From: Microvirga arabica
Lineage (GTDB): Bacteria > Pseudomonadota > Alphaproteobacteria > Rhizobiales > Beijerinckiaceae
DNA length: 37,418 bases
Direction: 5' to 3'
NCBI RefSeq assembly: GCF_016811235.1
Contig: NZ_JAFBID010000064.1
Location: 1 to 37,418 of the forward strand
Positions 7,627 to 18,724 of this stretch are shown one piece after another; position 1 is the stretch's first letter; every line of letters starts with the position of its first letter. Position numbers and translations under genes: made by a program. The notes under the pieces are model-generated. The model was not told the origin of the DNA. It ran no database searches and saw nothing but the letters and a program-made list of their open reading frames with translations.

Positions 7627-9249
7627 TCAGTGCCGTAGGCCAGGCGCCTCCTGGCCGGTGCGCGCCACGTATTCGGTGTAGCCGCCGCCATATTGGTGAA
7701 CGCCCTCCGGGGTGATTTCCAGGAGGCGGTTGGACAGGGCGGCCAGGAAGTGGCGGTCATGCGAGACGAAGAGCATGGTGCCTTCGTACTTCGAGAGCGC
7801 GTCGATCAGCATTTCCTTGGTGGCCATGTCGAGATGGTTCGTGGGCTCGTCGAGCACCAGGAAGTTCGGCGGGTCGTAGAGCATCTTGGCCATCACGAGG
7901 CGCGCCTTCTCGCCGCCCGAGAGCACACGGCACTTCTTCTCCGCATCGTCGCCCGAGAAGCCGAAGCAGCCGGCAAGCGTGCGCAGGGACCCCTGCCCCG
8001 CCTGCGGGAAGGAATCTTCCAGGAACTCGAACACCGTGCGGTCGCCCTCCAGCACCTCCATGGCGTGCTGGGCGAAGTAGCCCATCTTGACGCTCGCCCC
8101 GATGGTTACCGATCCCTCGTCGGGCGCGGTTGCACCTGCTACCAGCTTCAGGAGCGTCGACTTGCCGGCGCCGTTGACGCCCATGACGCACCAGCGCTCC
8201 TTACGGCGCACCCCAAAATCGAAACCCTCATAGATGCTGCGGCTGCCGTAGCGCTTGTGCACGTTCTTGAGGCTGACCACATCGTCGCCCGAGCGCGGCG
8301 CGGGTAGGAAATCGAACGCCACCGCTTGCCGGCGCTTCGGCGGCTCCACCCGGTCGATCTTCTCCAGCTTCTTGACCCGGCTCTGCACCTGCGCGGCATG
8401 GGAGGCGCGCGCCTTGAAGCGCTCGATGAACTTGATCTCCTTGGCAAGCATGGCCTGCTGACGCTCGAACTGCGCCTGCTGCTGCTGCTCGTTCAATGCG
8501 CGCTGCTGCTCGTAGAACTCGTAATTGCCCGAATAGGTGGTGAGCGAACCGCCGTCGATCTCCATGATCTTGTTGACGATGCGGTTCATGAAGGCGCGGT
8601 CGTGCGAGGTCATGAGCAGCGCGCCGGCATAGCCTTTGAGGAACTCCTCCAGCCAGATCAGGCTCTCGAGATCGAGGTGGTTGCTCGGCTCGTCGAGGAG
8701 CATCACGTCCGGGCGCATGAGCAGGATGCGGCCGAGCGCGACGCGCATCTTCCAGCCGCCCGACAGCGCGCCCACGTCGCCGTCCATCATCTCCTGGGAA
8801 AAGCCGAGGCCGGCGAGAACCTCGCGCGCCCGGCCTTCGAGCGAATAGCCGTCGAGTTCCTCGTAGCGCGCCTGCACCTCGCCGTAGCGTTCGATGACCT
8901 TATCGAGATCGTCCGCCTTGTCCGGGTCCACCATGGCGGCTTCAAGTTCGCGCAGCTCGGCCGCCACCGCGCTCACGGGGCCTGCGCCCTCCATCACCTC
9001 GGCGGCGGCGCTGCGGCCCGCCATCTCGCCCACATCCTGGCTGAAATACCCGATGGTGATGCCGCGATCGACGGAGATCTGGCCCTCGTCCGGCTGCTCC
9101 TCCTTGGTGACCATGCGAAAGAGCGTGGTCTTTCCCGCGCCGTTGGGGCCCACGAGGCCGATCTTCTCGCCCTTCTGAAGGGTGCCCGACGCCTCGATGA
9201 AGAGGATGCGGTGGCTGTTCTGCTTGCTGACGTTCTCGATGCGAATCAT
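7627..9249 (-). CDS. ABC-F family ATPase (YbiT-like)
   Basis: A 540-residue soluble protein with two ATP-binding cassettes and no membrane segments. The first has Walker A GPNGAGKT (34-41), signature LSGGWKMRVALG and Walker B VMLLDEPSNHLD; the second has GVNGAGKST, LSGGEKARLVMA and FLVLDEPTNHLD. Between them is the charged linker typical of ABC-F proteins (QQRALNEQQQQAQFERQQ and on). ABC-F proteins act at the ribosomal E-site to relieve stalled translation; the sequence resembles the YbiT/YkpA branch. I start it at ATG 9249 (MIRIENVSKQN), since the open frame upstream runs through the secA terminator hairpin. Confidence 0.92.
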   Translation of the reverse strand: MIRIENVSKQNSHRILFIEASGTLQKGEKIGLVGPNGAGKTTLFRMVTKEEQPDEGQISVDRGITIGYFSQDVGEMAGRSAAAEVMEGAGPVSAVAAELRELEAAMVDPDKADDLDKVIERYGEVQARYEELDGYSLEGRAREVLAGLGFSQEMMDGDVGALSGGWKMRVALGRILLMRPDVMLLDEPSNHLDLESLIWLEEFLKGYAGALLMTSHDRAFMNRIVNKIMEIDGGSLTTYSGNYEFYEQQRALNEQQQQAQFERQQAMLAKEIKFIERFKARASHAAQVQSRVKKLEKIDRVEPPKRRQAVAFDFLPAPRSGDDVVSLKNVHKRYGSRSIYEGFDFGVRRKERWCVMGVNGAGKSTLLKLVAGATAPDEGSVTIGASVKMGYFAQHAMEVLEGDRTVFEFLEDSFPQAGQGSLRTLAGCFGFSGDDAEKKCRVLSGGEKARLVMAKMLYDPPNFLVLDEPTNHLDMATKEMLIDALSKYEGTMLFVSHDRHFLAALSNRLLEITPEGVHQYGGGYTEYVARTGQEAPGLRH

Positions 9250-9283
9250 GGGTCTTTGAAACTTGACGATGGTGGGCGGCGCA

Positions 9284-9313
9284 GAAAAGCCCGGCCATGA
9301 GGCCGGGCTTTTC
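9284..9313 (-). terminator. Rho-independent terminator after secA
   Basis: A perfect 13-bp palindrome (9284-9296 with 9301-9313, loop ATGA) built as GAAAAGCCCGGCC and its complement, so the U-run is inside the 3' arm in both directions. It lies 28 bases after the secA stop and upstream of the ABC-F start. It would terminate secA transcription. Confidence 0.85.
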
Positions 9314-9341
9314 ATGGGTATGGTTCAGGATGTGGCGGCTT

Positions 9342-12152
<2,811 letters not shown>

Positions 12153-12402
12153 CGGGAGCCTTCGAAAATTCCATATGGGGTAAGGGGCGTTTGCGCCGCC
12201 TTATAGACCTAATCATGCCAGTTTGCATCTTAAAGGCCGCGCCTTTAGTGGCGCAGCCTCAAGGGGTGCCCGGACAGGGCGTTCAAGTCCCCGCGAGCGG
12301 CGATGCTGTGACATAAATATGCCATCACTTGCAAACGTAAACACATTCGGCCATCTGATCGTCGCTGTCCGTGGGCGATCACGCTCACCAGAGGAAACAC
12401 GA

Positions 12403-13296
12403 ATGAATCGCTCATTGAACGTCCGGAAGAGCCTTCTGACCCTCGGCGTCGCCCTGCCGCTCCTGGCCGGCCCTGCCCTCGCCCAAACCCCTCCTGCTCC
12501 TGCGACCTCGGCGGCTGCCGTTCCGGCCGTCGACCCCGCCAAGGTGGTGGCCCGCGTGAACGGCATCGAGATCACGGAAGGCGACCTCGCCATCGCGGCC
12601 GAGGATTCGGCCCTGCAGATGCCCAACGTTCCCGATGAGCAGAAGCGCGAGCTTCTGACCGGCTACCTGATCGACCTGAAGCTCGGCGCCAAGGCGGCCG
12701 AGGCTGCCAAGGTCGGCAGCGGGACCGAATTCGCCCGCAAGCTCGCCTATAACCGGGACAAGACCCTGCTCGACGAGTACCTCGATCAGGAATCCAAGAA
12801 GGCCGTGACCCCGGAGGCCGCCCGCAAGCTCTATGACGAGACCGTCAAGAGCGTGCCGGCCGAGCAGGAGGTCCGCGCCCGCCACATCCTGGTGGAGAAC
12901 GAGGACGAGGCCAAGACGATTGCAACCCGCGTGAAGGGCGGCGAGGACTTCGCCAAGGTGGCCGGCGAGGTCTCCAAGGACCCCGGCTCCAAGACCGATG
13001 GCGGCGACCTCGGCTTCTTCACCAAGGACCGCATGGTCGAGCCCTTCGCCGAAGCGGCCTTCAAGCTCGAGGCCGGCCAGATCTCGGACCCCGTCAAGAG
13101 CCAGTTCGGCTGGCACGTGATCAAGGTCGAGGAAAAGCGCAACAAGCCGGCTCCGACCTTCGAGGAGACCAAGGACCAGGTGGAAGCCTATCTAGCCCGC
13201 AAGGCCCAGCAGGACCTGATCCTCGGCCTGCGCAAGAACGCCAAGGTCGAGCGCCTGGACGACAAGGGCAACCTCGTCGAGCAGAAGCAGCCGTAA
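12403..13296 (+). CDS. Secreted parvulin-type peptidylprolyl isomerase
   Basis: A 297-residue exported protein. The first 28 residues (MNRSLNVRKSLLTLG to ALAQ) are a Sec signal peptide with an A-L-A cleavage site. A SurA_N-like chaperone segment (VARVNGIEITEGDLAIAAED) is followed by a PpiC/rotamase domain from about residue 150: VRARHILVENEDEA, DPGSKTDGGDLGFF, FGWHVIKVEEKR. It would assist folding of periplasmic or outer-membrane proteins, fitting its position divergent from secA. The ATG at 12403 is chosen because it starts the signal peptide and has GAGG at 12391. A 60-residue in-frame extension upstream is unlikely to be translated. Confidence 0.92.
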   Translation: MNRSLNVRKSLLTLGVALPLLAGPALAQTPPAPATSAAAVPAVDPAKVVARVNGIEITEGDLAIAAEDSALQMPNVPDEQKRELLTGYLIDLKLGAKAAEAAKVGSGTEFARKLAYNRDKTLLDEYLDQESKKAVTPEAARKLYDETVKSVPAEQEVRARHILVENEDEAKTIATRVKGGEDFAKVAGEVSKDPGSKTDGGDLGFFTKDRMVEPFAEAAFKLEAGQISDPVKSQFGWHVIKVEEKRNKPAPTFEETKDQVEAYLARKAQQDLILGLRKNAKVERLDDKGNLVEQKQP

Positions 13297-13318
13297 GGTT
13301 CTCAGCTTCGAAAAAGTT

Positions 13319-13350
13319 CAGGGCGGCCCTTGGGCCGCCCTTTTCGTTTT
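13319..13350 (+). terminator. Rho-independent terminator after the prolyl isomerase gene
   Basis: Arms GGGCGGCC (13321-13328) and GGCCGCCC (13333-13340) around a CTTG loop are followed by TTTTCGTTTTT. It lies about 25 bases after the stop codon. Confidence 0.92.
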
Positions 13351-13353
13351 TGG

Positions 13354-13388
13354 TGTCACCCCCGGCCGGAGCGAAGCGAAGGGGATGA
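13354..13388. repeat. Half unit of a REP-like intergenic repeat
   Basis: This 35-base segment begins TGTCACCCCCGGC and continues with an AGCGAAGCGAAGGGGAT core. It resembles each arm of the long palindrome at 20155-20250 (same TGTCA[CT][CT]CCCGGC edge, same AGCG-AGCGA-GGG core). It sits directly behind a terminator, a typical place for REP/BIME-like elements. Confidence 0.6.
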
Positions 13389-13408
13389 TATGGCCTCACG
13401 AGGCCATG

Positions 13409-13621
13409 TCACTTGTTCGTCCGGCCCATGCGGTTCGGATCGACGCCGCCTTCGCGGTTGGTCTGGTTCTCCACGTCGCCCTGGAAGGTCGAACCGCCGT
13501 CGAGGTCGCGCGGGTTCTCGCCGGCCATGGTGGAGCCTTTCGACCGACCGATGCCCGGGTCGACTTCGAGATCGCTGCGGGGACGGTCCTGGGGTTGGGT
13601 CTTGGGGTGCTTGCCTGTCAC
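13409..13621 (-). CDS. Small hydrophilic protein, likely stress-induced
   Basis: A 70-residue protein with no hydrophobic segment, rich in Gly, Asp, Asn, Arg and Thr; key stretches are DPGIGRSKGSTMAGENP, STFQGDVENQTN and GGVDPNRMGRTN. I recall similar short hypothetical proteins from other Hyphomicrobiales but no assigned function. Translation is supported by a GTG start with GGAGG six bases upstream and by an excellent EcfG-type promoter at 13653-13677, giving a leader of about 25 bases. Composition suggests a disordered, hydrophilin-like protein. The longer frame on the same strand at 13356-13718 has no such start signals and is rejected. Confidence 0.72.
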   Translation of the reverse strand: MTGKHPKTQPQDRPRSDLEVDPGIGRSKGSTMAGENPRDLDGGSTFQGDVENQTNREGGVDPNRMGRTNK

Positions 13622-13652
13622 GGAAGGCCTCCATTGTTCCGAAGGCTAGGTC

Positions 13653-13677
13653 AACGACAGGAGCGCGGCGTCGTTCC
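13653..13677 (-). promoter_or_regulatory. EcfG-type general stress response promoter
   Basis: On the minus strand GGAAC (13677-13673), a 16-base spacer, then CGTT (13656-13653). This is an exact match to the GGAAC-N16/17-CGTT consensus described for the alphaproteobacterial general stress sigma factor EcfG. The predicted transcript start would lie around 13646, about 25 bases before the GTG codon of the small protein gene. Confidence 0.72.
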
Positions 13678-13784
13678 GTGCGCTCGAGGCGGCCTTCAGT
13701 GAAGCTTTGACTTGACAAAAAGCCTTAAAAAACCGCAGGTCGCGGCTCGCAACGTCGTATCTCAACACCTCTCCCGGATTTCTC

Positions 13785-15026
13785 ATGTCCAAGACCGTGT
13801 CTCCACTCGCGCCCACGTCGGTCCCGACGCTTCCCGCCCTTGAGGGCGTGAGGATCGCCACCGCCGAGGCCGGCATCCGGTACAAGAACCGGACGGACGT
13901 GCTCTACGTGACGCTGCCGAAGGACACGGCCGTGGCGGGCGTCTTCACCCGGTCCAAATGCCCCTCGGCCCCGGTCGATTGGTGCCGCAAGAATCTGAGC
14001 AAAGGCACGGCGCGGGCCCTGGTGGTGAACTCGGGCAACGCCAATGCCTTCACGGGCAAGAAGGGTGCGGACGCAGTAAAGCTCACCGCCGACATCGCCG
14101 CCGAGGCCGCAGGCTGCCGCGCCTCGCAGGTGTTCATCGCGTCCACCGGCGTCATCGGCGAGCCCCTCGACGCCACCAAGTTCCAGGGCGTGCTCGCGGC
14201 CTGCGAGAAGAAGGCCAAGCCCACCGGCTGGACCGATGCGGCCAAGGCCATCATGACCACCGACACCTTCCCGAAGGTGGCGACGCGCACGGCCAAAATC
14301 GGCGGCGTCGATGTGACGATCAACGGCATCGCCAAGGGCGCCGGCATGATCGCCCCCGATATGGCGACCATGCTGTCCTTTATCTTCACCGATGCGCCAA
14401 TCAATGCTCCGGCGCTGCAGGCTCTGCTGAAGAAAGGCGCCGACAAGAGCTTTAACTGCGTGACGGTGGACAGCGACACCTCCACGTCCGACACGCTCCT
14501 GTTCTTCGCCACCGGCACGGCAGCATCCAAAGGTGCGCCCACGATTTCGCTGCCGAGCGACCGGCGCCTCAAGGAGTTCCGCGCGGCGCTGGAGAGCCTC
14601 CTGTGCGATCTGGCCCAGCAGGTCGCCCGCGACGGCGAGGGTGCGCGCAAGTTCGTAACCGTGAAGGTGACCGGCGCCACGGGTGCGACCTCCGCCAAGC
14701 GCATCGCCATGGCAATCGCCAACTCACCCCTGGTGAAGACGGCCGTCGCCGGCGAGGACGCCAACTGGGGCCGCGTGGTCATGGCGGTGGGCAAGGCAGG
14801 CGAGCCCGCCGAGCGGGACAAGCTCGCCATCTGGTTCGGCGACATCCGCGTGGCCGTGAAGGGCGCCCGCGATCCGGAATACGACGAGGCCAGGACCTCC
14901 ACCTATATGAAGGGCGACGAGATCACGATCCGGGTGGATCTCGGCCTCGGCCGCGGCGAGGCCACCGCCTGGACCTGCGACCTCACCAAGGGCTATGTGG
15001 AGATCAACGGCGACTACCGGAGCTGA
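13785..15026 (+). CDS. argJ: Bifunctional ornithine acetyltransferase / N-acetylglutamate synthase
   Basis: A 413-residue protein of normal ArgJ length. It has VVNSGNANAFTG, the oxyanion region FIASTGVIGEP, and the autocleavage site KGAGMIAPDMATML, in which Thr195 becomes the N-terminal nucleophile of the beta chain after self-processing; EDANWGRVVMAVGKAG and the C-terminal KGYVEINGDYRS are also typical. ArgJ recycles the acetyl group from N-acetylornithine to glutamate in arginine biosynthesis in the cytoplasm. Its ATG is at 13785, divergent from the small stress protein gene; the next gene on its strand is mutT, after a convergent intruder at 15033-15410. Confidence 0.97.
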   Translation: MSKTVSPLAPTSVPTLPALEGVRIATAEAGIRYKNRTDVLYVTLPKDTAVAGVFTRSKCPSAPVDWCRKNLSKGTARALVVNSGNANAFTGKKGADAVKLTADIAAEAAGCRASQVFIASTGVIGEPLDATKFQGVLAACEKKAKPTGWTDAAKAIMTTDTFPKVATRTAKIGGVDVTINGIAKGAGMIAPDMATMLSFIFTDAPINAPALQALLKKGADKSFNCVTVDSDTSTSDTLLFFATGTAASKGAPTISLPSDRRLKEFRAALESLLCDLAQQVARDGEGARKFVTVKVTGATGATSAKRIAMAIANSPLVKTAVAGEDANWGRVVMAVGKAGEPAERDKLAIWFGDIRVAVKGARDPEYDEARTSTYMKGDEITIRVDLGLGRGEATAWTCDLTKGYVEINGDYRS

Positions 15027-15032
15027 GCCCGC

Positions 15033-15410
15033 TCAGGGAACGACCGTCACCTTCATCTTCGTGGTGACACGCATCGGGCCGCCATATTGGTCGGTTCCGA
15101 TGATGGCGTAGGAGAACTCATCCGGCCCCTTATATCCCGGCTTCGCGACGTAGTACGGCATGATGCCGCGAACGCCCGCCATACCGGCCTTCGGCTTCTG
15201 GACGATGGTTGCTTCGCTGATGGCCCCCTGAATACCGTTGAGCCCAAAGCCACATCCCTTGCCTGCTTTCACGGTCATCTCGCCTTCGACATTGGCGACA
15301 TGCGAGTTGAAGGACATAGGGGAGACGATGCAATCCTGAGCCTGCACCTCATCAGTGAAAGATGAACAGGCGAAACCAAGGATAGCCATGGCACAGGCAA
15401 AATACTTCAT
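15033..15410 (-). CDS. Small secreted protein of unknown function
   Basis: A 125-residue protein. Residues 1-25 are a Sec signal peptide (MKYFACAMAILGFACS and on) with cleavage predicted after VQA. The mature part has two cysteines (QDC and KGCGF) that could pair, and its C-terminal half, KPGYKGPDEFSYAIIGTDQYGG followed by alternating MRVTTKMKVTVVP, has the look of a small beta-sandwich (Ig-like/cadherin-like) domain. No named family is recognised. The upstream bases 15421-15460 are much more AT-rich than the neighbourhood. It lies opposite to and between argJ and mutT, ending 6 bases from the argJ stop, so it may be a late insertion into this locus. Confidence 0.78.
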   Translation of the reverse strand: MKYFACAMAILGFACSSFTDEVQAQDCIVSPMSFNSHVANVEGEMTVKAGKGCGFGLNGIQGAISEATIVQKPKAGMAGVRGIMPYYVAKPGYKGPDEFSYAIIGTDQYGGPMRVTTKMKVTVVP

Positions 15411-15627
15411 GGGACAGCTCCGGTTTTTTGCATCTTTATTATATTACATATATCTGTCACGGGAGTTGGATCTGGCAAGGCAGCAAGGCAAGCGATCAGG
15501 ACAAGCATGTGCGAGAGAGCACATGAGTGCTTTTGAGAGACGACGAGATTCAATTCGCTCCGCCCGGAATTTCAGGCTAAGAGACCGGCCCTGAGCCACT
15601 CCCTCACGCGCCCAGCGGATCTTTGCC

Positions 15628-16038
15628 GTGCCCCCTCTCAAGCTCACCCTCGTCGTTGCCGTCGCGCTGATCGACACGGACAACCGCATCCTTCTGGCGC
15701 AACGGCCGGAGGGGAAGCAGCTGGCGGGCCTGTGGGAGTTTCCCGGCGGCAAGGTGGAGCCGGGCGAGCGGCCGGAGGAGACGCTGATCCGGGAGTTGCG
15801 GGAGGAGCTCGGGATCACCGTGAAGGAGCCCTGCCTCGCGCCGCTCACCTTCGCGAGCTACGGTTACGAGACCTTCCACCTGCTCATGCCGCTTTATGTC
15901 TGCCGCCGCTGGGACGGCTTCGTGCAGCCGCTGGAAGGGCAAGCGTTGAAATGGGTCAGGCCGCAGGAGCTGCGCGCCTATCCCATGCCCCCGGCCGATG
16001 AGCCGTTGATCCCCTTTCTCGTCGATCTCCTTGTCTGA
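15628..16038 (+). CDS. mutT: 8-oxo-dGTP diphosphatase (Nudix)
   Basis: A 136-residue Nudix hydrolase. The Nudix box is complete: GGKVEPGERPEETLIRELREE followed by LGI, with the REx2EE metal-binding glutamates. The N-terminal VVAVALIDTDNRILLAQRPEGKQLAGLWEFPGG is typical of MutT. It removes 8-oxo-dGTP from the nucleotide pool, preventing AT-to-CG mutations. The start is GTG at 15628; no in-frame ATG lies earlier in the conserved region. The DMT transporter begins 8 bases after its stop, so the two are probably co-transcribed. Confidence 0.93.
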   Translation: MPPLKLTLVVAVALIDTDNRILLAQRPEGKQLAGLWEFPGGKVEPGERPEETLIRELREELGITVKEPCLAPLTFASYGYETFHLLMPLYVCRRWDGFVQPLEGQALKWVRPQELRAYPMPPADEPLIPFLVDLLV

Positions 16039-16046
16039 GATCGCGC

Positions 16047-16973
16047 ATGTCCGCCACACAGGGTGAAACCGCCGCGCTTCCCGCAGCGCCCACGCCGGTC
16101 TTCATGGCGACGAACCTCCTCGTCTGCTCGATGCTGTGGTCCACCTCCTTCCTGTTCATCAAGCTGAGCGGGGACGTGAACCCCTTCGTGCTGGCCTCCA
16201 TCCGCGGCCTCATCGGCGCGTCGGCCCTCGCCCTGTGGTTCGTCGTGCAGGCCAAGAGCTTCCGCCCCGACAACGGCCAATGGCATCATTGGGTGATCCT
16301 CGGCGCCCTCAATGGCTGGATTCCAAACGTCTTGACGGCACATGCGCTGACCCAGATCGGAACCGCTCCGGCCGCCATGATCCAGGCATCCGGACCGCTT
16401 ATCGTCGCGGTTCTGTCGCATCTGCTTTACGCGGACGAGCGGCTGACCCCGAGGCGCTTCGTCGGCGTTATCGTCGGCATTGCAGGCATGGGCATCCTCA
16501 TCGGACCTGCCGCCCTGCCGGACAGCGGCATCAGTGCCTGGGGGGCGCTGACCATGGTGGTGACTGCCCTGAGCTATGCCTCCGCGAACCTCTATGTCCG
16601 CTCGATCAAGCAGGCGGATCCGGCACGTCTCGCCCTCGGTCAGCAGATCTGCTCGGCCATTCCAGCAACCGTGCTGGCGCTCGTCGTGGCAGGCCCTTCC
16701 ACCTTCGCAGCCGTGCCAGGCACTGCGCCCTCGCTGCTGGCGCTGGGCATCGTCTCGACCGCCCTGCCGATCCTGCTCTTCATGCGGCTTATCCGCCGCG
16801 CCGGTCCGACCCGGGCCTCGATGGTCGGTTATCTCCAGCCGGTTTGGACGGCGACCCTTGCAGTCCTCTTCCTGAATGAGAGCATCGGACTGCGCGAGAT
16901 GATCGGCGGGGCCGTTGTCCTGACTGGCGTTGCGCTCGTGTCGTTGAGCGGGCGGCTCAGGTCAGCTCGCTGA
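16047..16973 (+). CDS. DMT-superfamily (EamA) transporter
   Basis: A 308-residue membrane protein with about ten hydrophobic segments in two EamA repeats: LLVCSMLWSTSFLFIKLSGD in the first, and ALSYASANLYVRSIKQADP through LQPVWTATLAVLFLNE in the second. The E at the end of the ninth helix region and the LxPxxxxL pattern are typical of the family. Substrate unknown. It is not closely related to the DMT protein at 276-1163. It begins 8 bases after mutT and its end overlaps the convergent thioesterase gene by 17 bases. Confidence 0.87.
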   Translation: MSATQGETAALPAAPTPVFMATNLLVCSMLWSTSFLFIKLSGDVNPFVLASIRGLIGASALALWFVVQAKSFRPDNGQWHHWVILGALNGWIPNVLTAHALTQIGTAPAAMIQASGPLIVAVLSHLLYADERLTPRRFVGVIVGIAGMGILIGPAALPDSGISAWGALTMVVTALSYASANLYVRSIKQADPARLALGQQICSAIPATVLALVVAGPSTFAAVPGTAPSLLALGIVSTALPILLFMRLIRRAGPTRASMVGYLQPVWTATLAVLFLNESIGLREMIGGAVVLTGVALVSLSGRLRSAR

Positions 16974-17391
16974 GCATGGCTCGCGTCTCTGGCGGGATCT
17001 CCACCGGCTTCTGGGTTTCCCGGTCCACATAGACATGGACGAAATGCCCCTGCGCGGCCCCCGCTTGAGCGCCCTGCTTGAAGATCCCGATCCGGTAGCG
17101 CACCGACGAGCGCCCGAGATGCGCCACCGCGATCCCGGCTTCCAGCGCGTCGGGGAAGGCGACGCTCTCGAAATAGGTGCAGCCCGATTCGACCACGAGG
17201 CCGATAACAGGGCTTTCGGTAATGGTGAGCAGTCCCTTCTCCACAAGCCAACCGTTCACGGCCGAGTCGAAATACGAGTAGTAATGCACGTTGTTCACGT
17301 GCCCGTAGGCATCGTTGTCCATCCAGCGGGTGGCGATGGGGCGAAACAGCTTGAATTCGGAGCGGCTGGGGCGCGAGGGACGATCCGACAT
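16957..17391 (-). CDS. Acyl-CoA thioesterase, hotdog fold (4HBT type)
   Basis: A 144-residue single hotdog domain. RWMDNDAYGHVNNVHYYSYFD is the 4-hydroxybenzoyl-CoA thioesterase/YbgC signature, with the conserved Asp and the GHVNN turn. It hydrolyses an acyl-CoA; the natural substrate is not evident. The ATG at 17391 (MSDRPSRP) with GGTGAG upstream is preferred over an in-frame TTG at 17406, which would overlap the preceding gene. It starts 8 bases after the alcohol dehydrogenase stop, so the two form an operon. Confidence 0.88.
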   Translation of the reverse strand: MSDRPSRPSRSEFKLFRPIATRWMDNDAYGHVNNVHYYSYFDSAVNGWLVEKGLLTITESPVIGLVVESGCTYFESVAFPDALEAGIAVAHLGRSSVRYRIGIFKQGAQAGAAQGHFVHVYVDRETQKPVEIPPETRAMLSELT

Positions 17392-17399
17392 GACGCTGC

Positions 17400-18548
17400 T
17401 CACCAAGCCGCTTCGTAGATCGCGCGCGCATCCTCGAGGGTGAGCGGACGCGGGTTGTTCACGAGAAGCCGGGTCTGCTTCATGGCATCCTCGGCCATCA
17501 TCGGCACGGCCTCATGCGGAATGCCCACGTCACGCAGGCGCGGCTGCAGGCCCACCTTCGTGCACAGGGAGGCCAAGGCTTCGACGAAGGCCGATCCCGT
17601 CGCGTGACCTTCAAGCTCCGGGAAGGCGTGAGGGGCGAGTTCGGCGTAAGATTGCTCGCAGGCGCTCGCGTTGAAGCGCAGCACATGCGGCAGCACGAGG
17701 GCATTCGAGAGCCCATGCGGAATGCCGAAATGCCCGCCAATCGGATAGGCCAGCGCATGCACGGCCGCGACCGGCGCATTGGCGAAGGCCTGGCCGGCCA
17801 GCATGGAGCCCAGCAGCATGGCCGAGCGCGCCTCCACATCCTGCCCCTGATGCACCGCGCGCTCGATGTTGCGCCCGAGCAGGCGCAGCGCTTCCTTGGC
17901 GAGCGCCTGCGAGACCGGATTGTTGTTGACGCTCGTCGACGTGTAGGCCTCGATGGCATGCACCATCGCGTCGATGCCGGTGGCGGCCGTTACGTGCGGC
18001 GGGAGGCCGAGCGTGAGATCGGGATCGAGCAGCGCGATGTCGGGAATGATGAGCGGCGAGACGACGCCCTTCTTCTCGTGCGCGCCGGTGGTGACGATGG
18101 AAATCGGCGTCACCTCCGATCCCGTCCCCGCCGTGGTGGGAATGGCGAGCAGCGGCAGCCGCGGCCCTTTCGCGACGCCCACGCCGTAGATGTCGGCAAG
18201 GGTCTCGCCGCTGGCGGCCAGCAGCGCCACGAGCTTTGCTACATCAATGGAGGAGCCACCGCCGAAGCCGATCACGGCCCTGGCATCGAAAGCCTTGGCT
18301 TTCTCGACAGCAGCCAGCACCACGTCCTCCGGCGGATCGGCCACAACCGCATCGAACACGTCGACGGCGACGCCTGCCTCCTCCAGGGCGCGGAGAGCCG
18401 GCGCGATGAGACCGGCCTTCACGAGGCCCGCATCGGTGACCAGCGCCACCCGGGGACCGAGGCGCTGGGCGGCGATTTCCCCTAAGCGCGCGATGCTGCC
18501 GGAGCCGAAGACGAGGGACGGAGCGGTGTTGAAGGTGAACGGCGACAT
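17400..18548 (-). CDS. Iron-containing alcohol dehydrogenase
   Basis: A 382-residue group III (Fe-ADH) enzyme. The NAD-binding part has the GGGS motif (AVIGFGGGSSIDVAK) and PLLAIPTTAGTGSEVT. The metal ligands correspond to Asp193, His197 (GIDAMVHAIEAY), His264 (AVHALAYPIGG) and His278 (GIPHGLSNA), matching the four ligands known in FucO. It should oxidise or reduce an alcohol/aldehyde pair with NAD(H); similar proteins are annotated as lactaldehyde, 1,3-propanediol or maleylacetate reductases, and the exact substrate is open. The thioesterase gene follows immediately. Confidence 0.92.
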   Translation of the reverse strand: MSPFTFNTAPSLVFGSGSIARLGEIAAQRLGPRVALVTDAGLVKAGLIAPALRALEEAGVAVDVFDAVVADPPEDVVLAAVEKAKAFDARAVIGFGGGSSIDVAKLVALLAASGETLADIYGVGVAKGPRLPLLAIPTTAGTGSEVTPISIVTTGAHEKKGVVSPLIIPDIALLDPDLTLGLPPHVTAATGIDAMVHAIEAYTSTSVNNNPVSQALAKEALRLLGRNIERAVHQGQDVEARSAMLLGSMLAGQAFANAPVAAVHALAYPIGGHFGIPHGLSNALVLPHVLRFNASACEQSYAELAPHAFPELEGHATGSAFVEALASLCTKVGLQPRLRDVGIPHEAVPMMAEDAMKQTRLLVNNPRPLTLEDARAIYEAAW

Positions 18549-18641
18549 GGATGCTTCCCGAGATGGGATTTGGTGCGCCGAAGATGCCTCGTGCTTGCCG
18601 AGGCAGCAACCCGGATCCCTTACACCCTTAGGAGAACGCTA

Positions 18642-18711
18642 GCGCATCGTGCGGACCCAGCGGGCCGCGCCAGCGAAAAGTGGATCCGGTTTTCCGCTCC
18701 GTACGATGCGC
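18642..18711. repeat. Intergenic inverted repeat (RIME-like)
   Basis: Fourteen-base arms (GCGCATCGTGCGGA at 18642-18655 and TCCGTACGATGCGC at 18698-18711, one mismatch) bracket a core containing GCGAAAAGTGGATCCGGTTTTCCGC. This design, GCATCGTGCGG arms around AAAAGTGG...CCGGTTTTCC, is familiar from abundant intergenic palindromes of Hyphomicrobiales genomes. It lies between the alcohol dehydrogenase promoter and the DUF427 gene end. Confidence 0.72.
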
Positions 18712-18724
18712 CAGCATATGGAAG

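Noticed and set aside
12240..12310. tRNA-like stretch containing GTTCAAGTCC between secA and the prolyl isomerase gene
   Set aside because: The T-loop-like string is not flanked by a pairing T-stem, and no acceptor stem, D-arm or anticodon arm can be assembled around it.
13356..13718. A longer minus-strand frame (120 codons) overlapping the small stress protein gene
   Set aside because: It lacks a start with a ribosome binding site, passes through the repeat at 13354-13388, and has an Arg/Pro-rich translation typical of a shifted frame.
15355..15594. A 79-codon plus-strand frame over the promoter of the small secreted protein gene
   Set aside because: It overlaps the start of the opposite gene and its AT-rich upstream region; the translation shows no family and no good ribosome binding site was seen.
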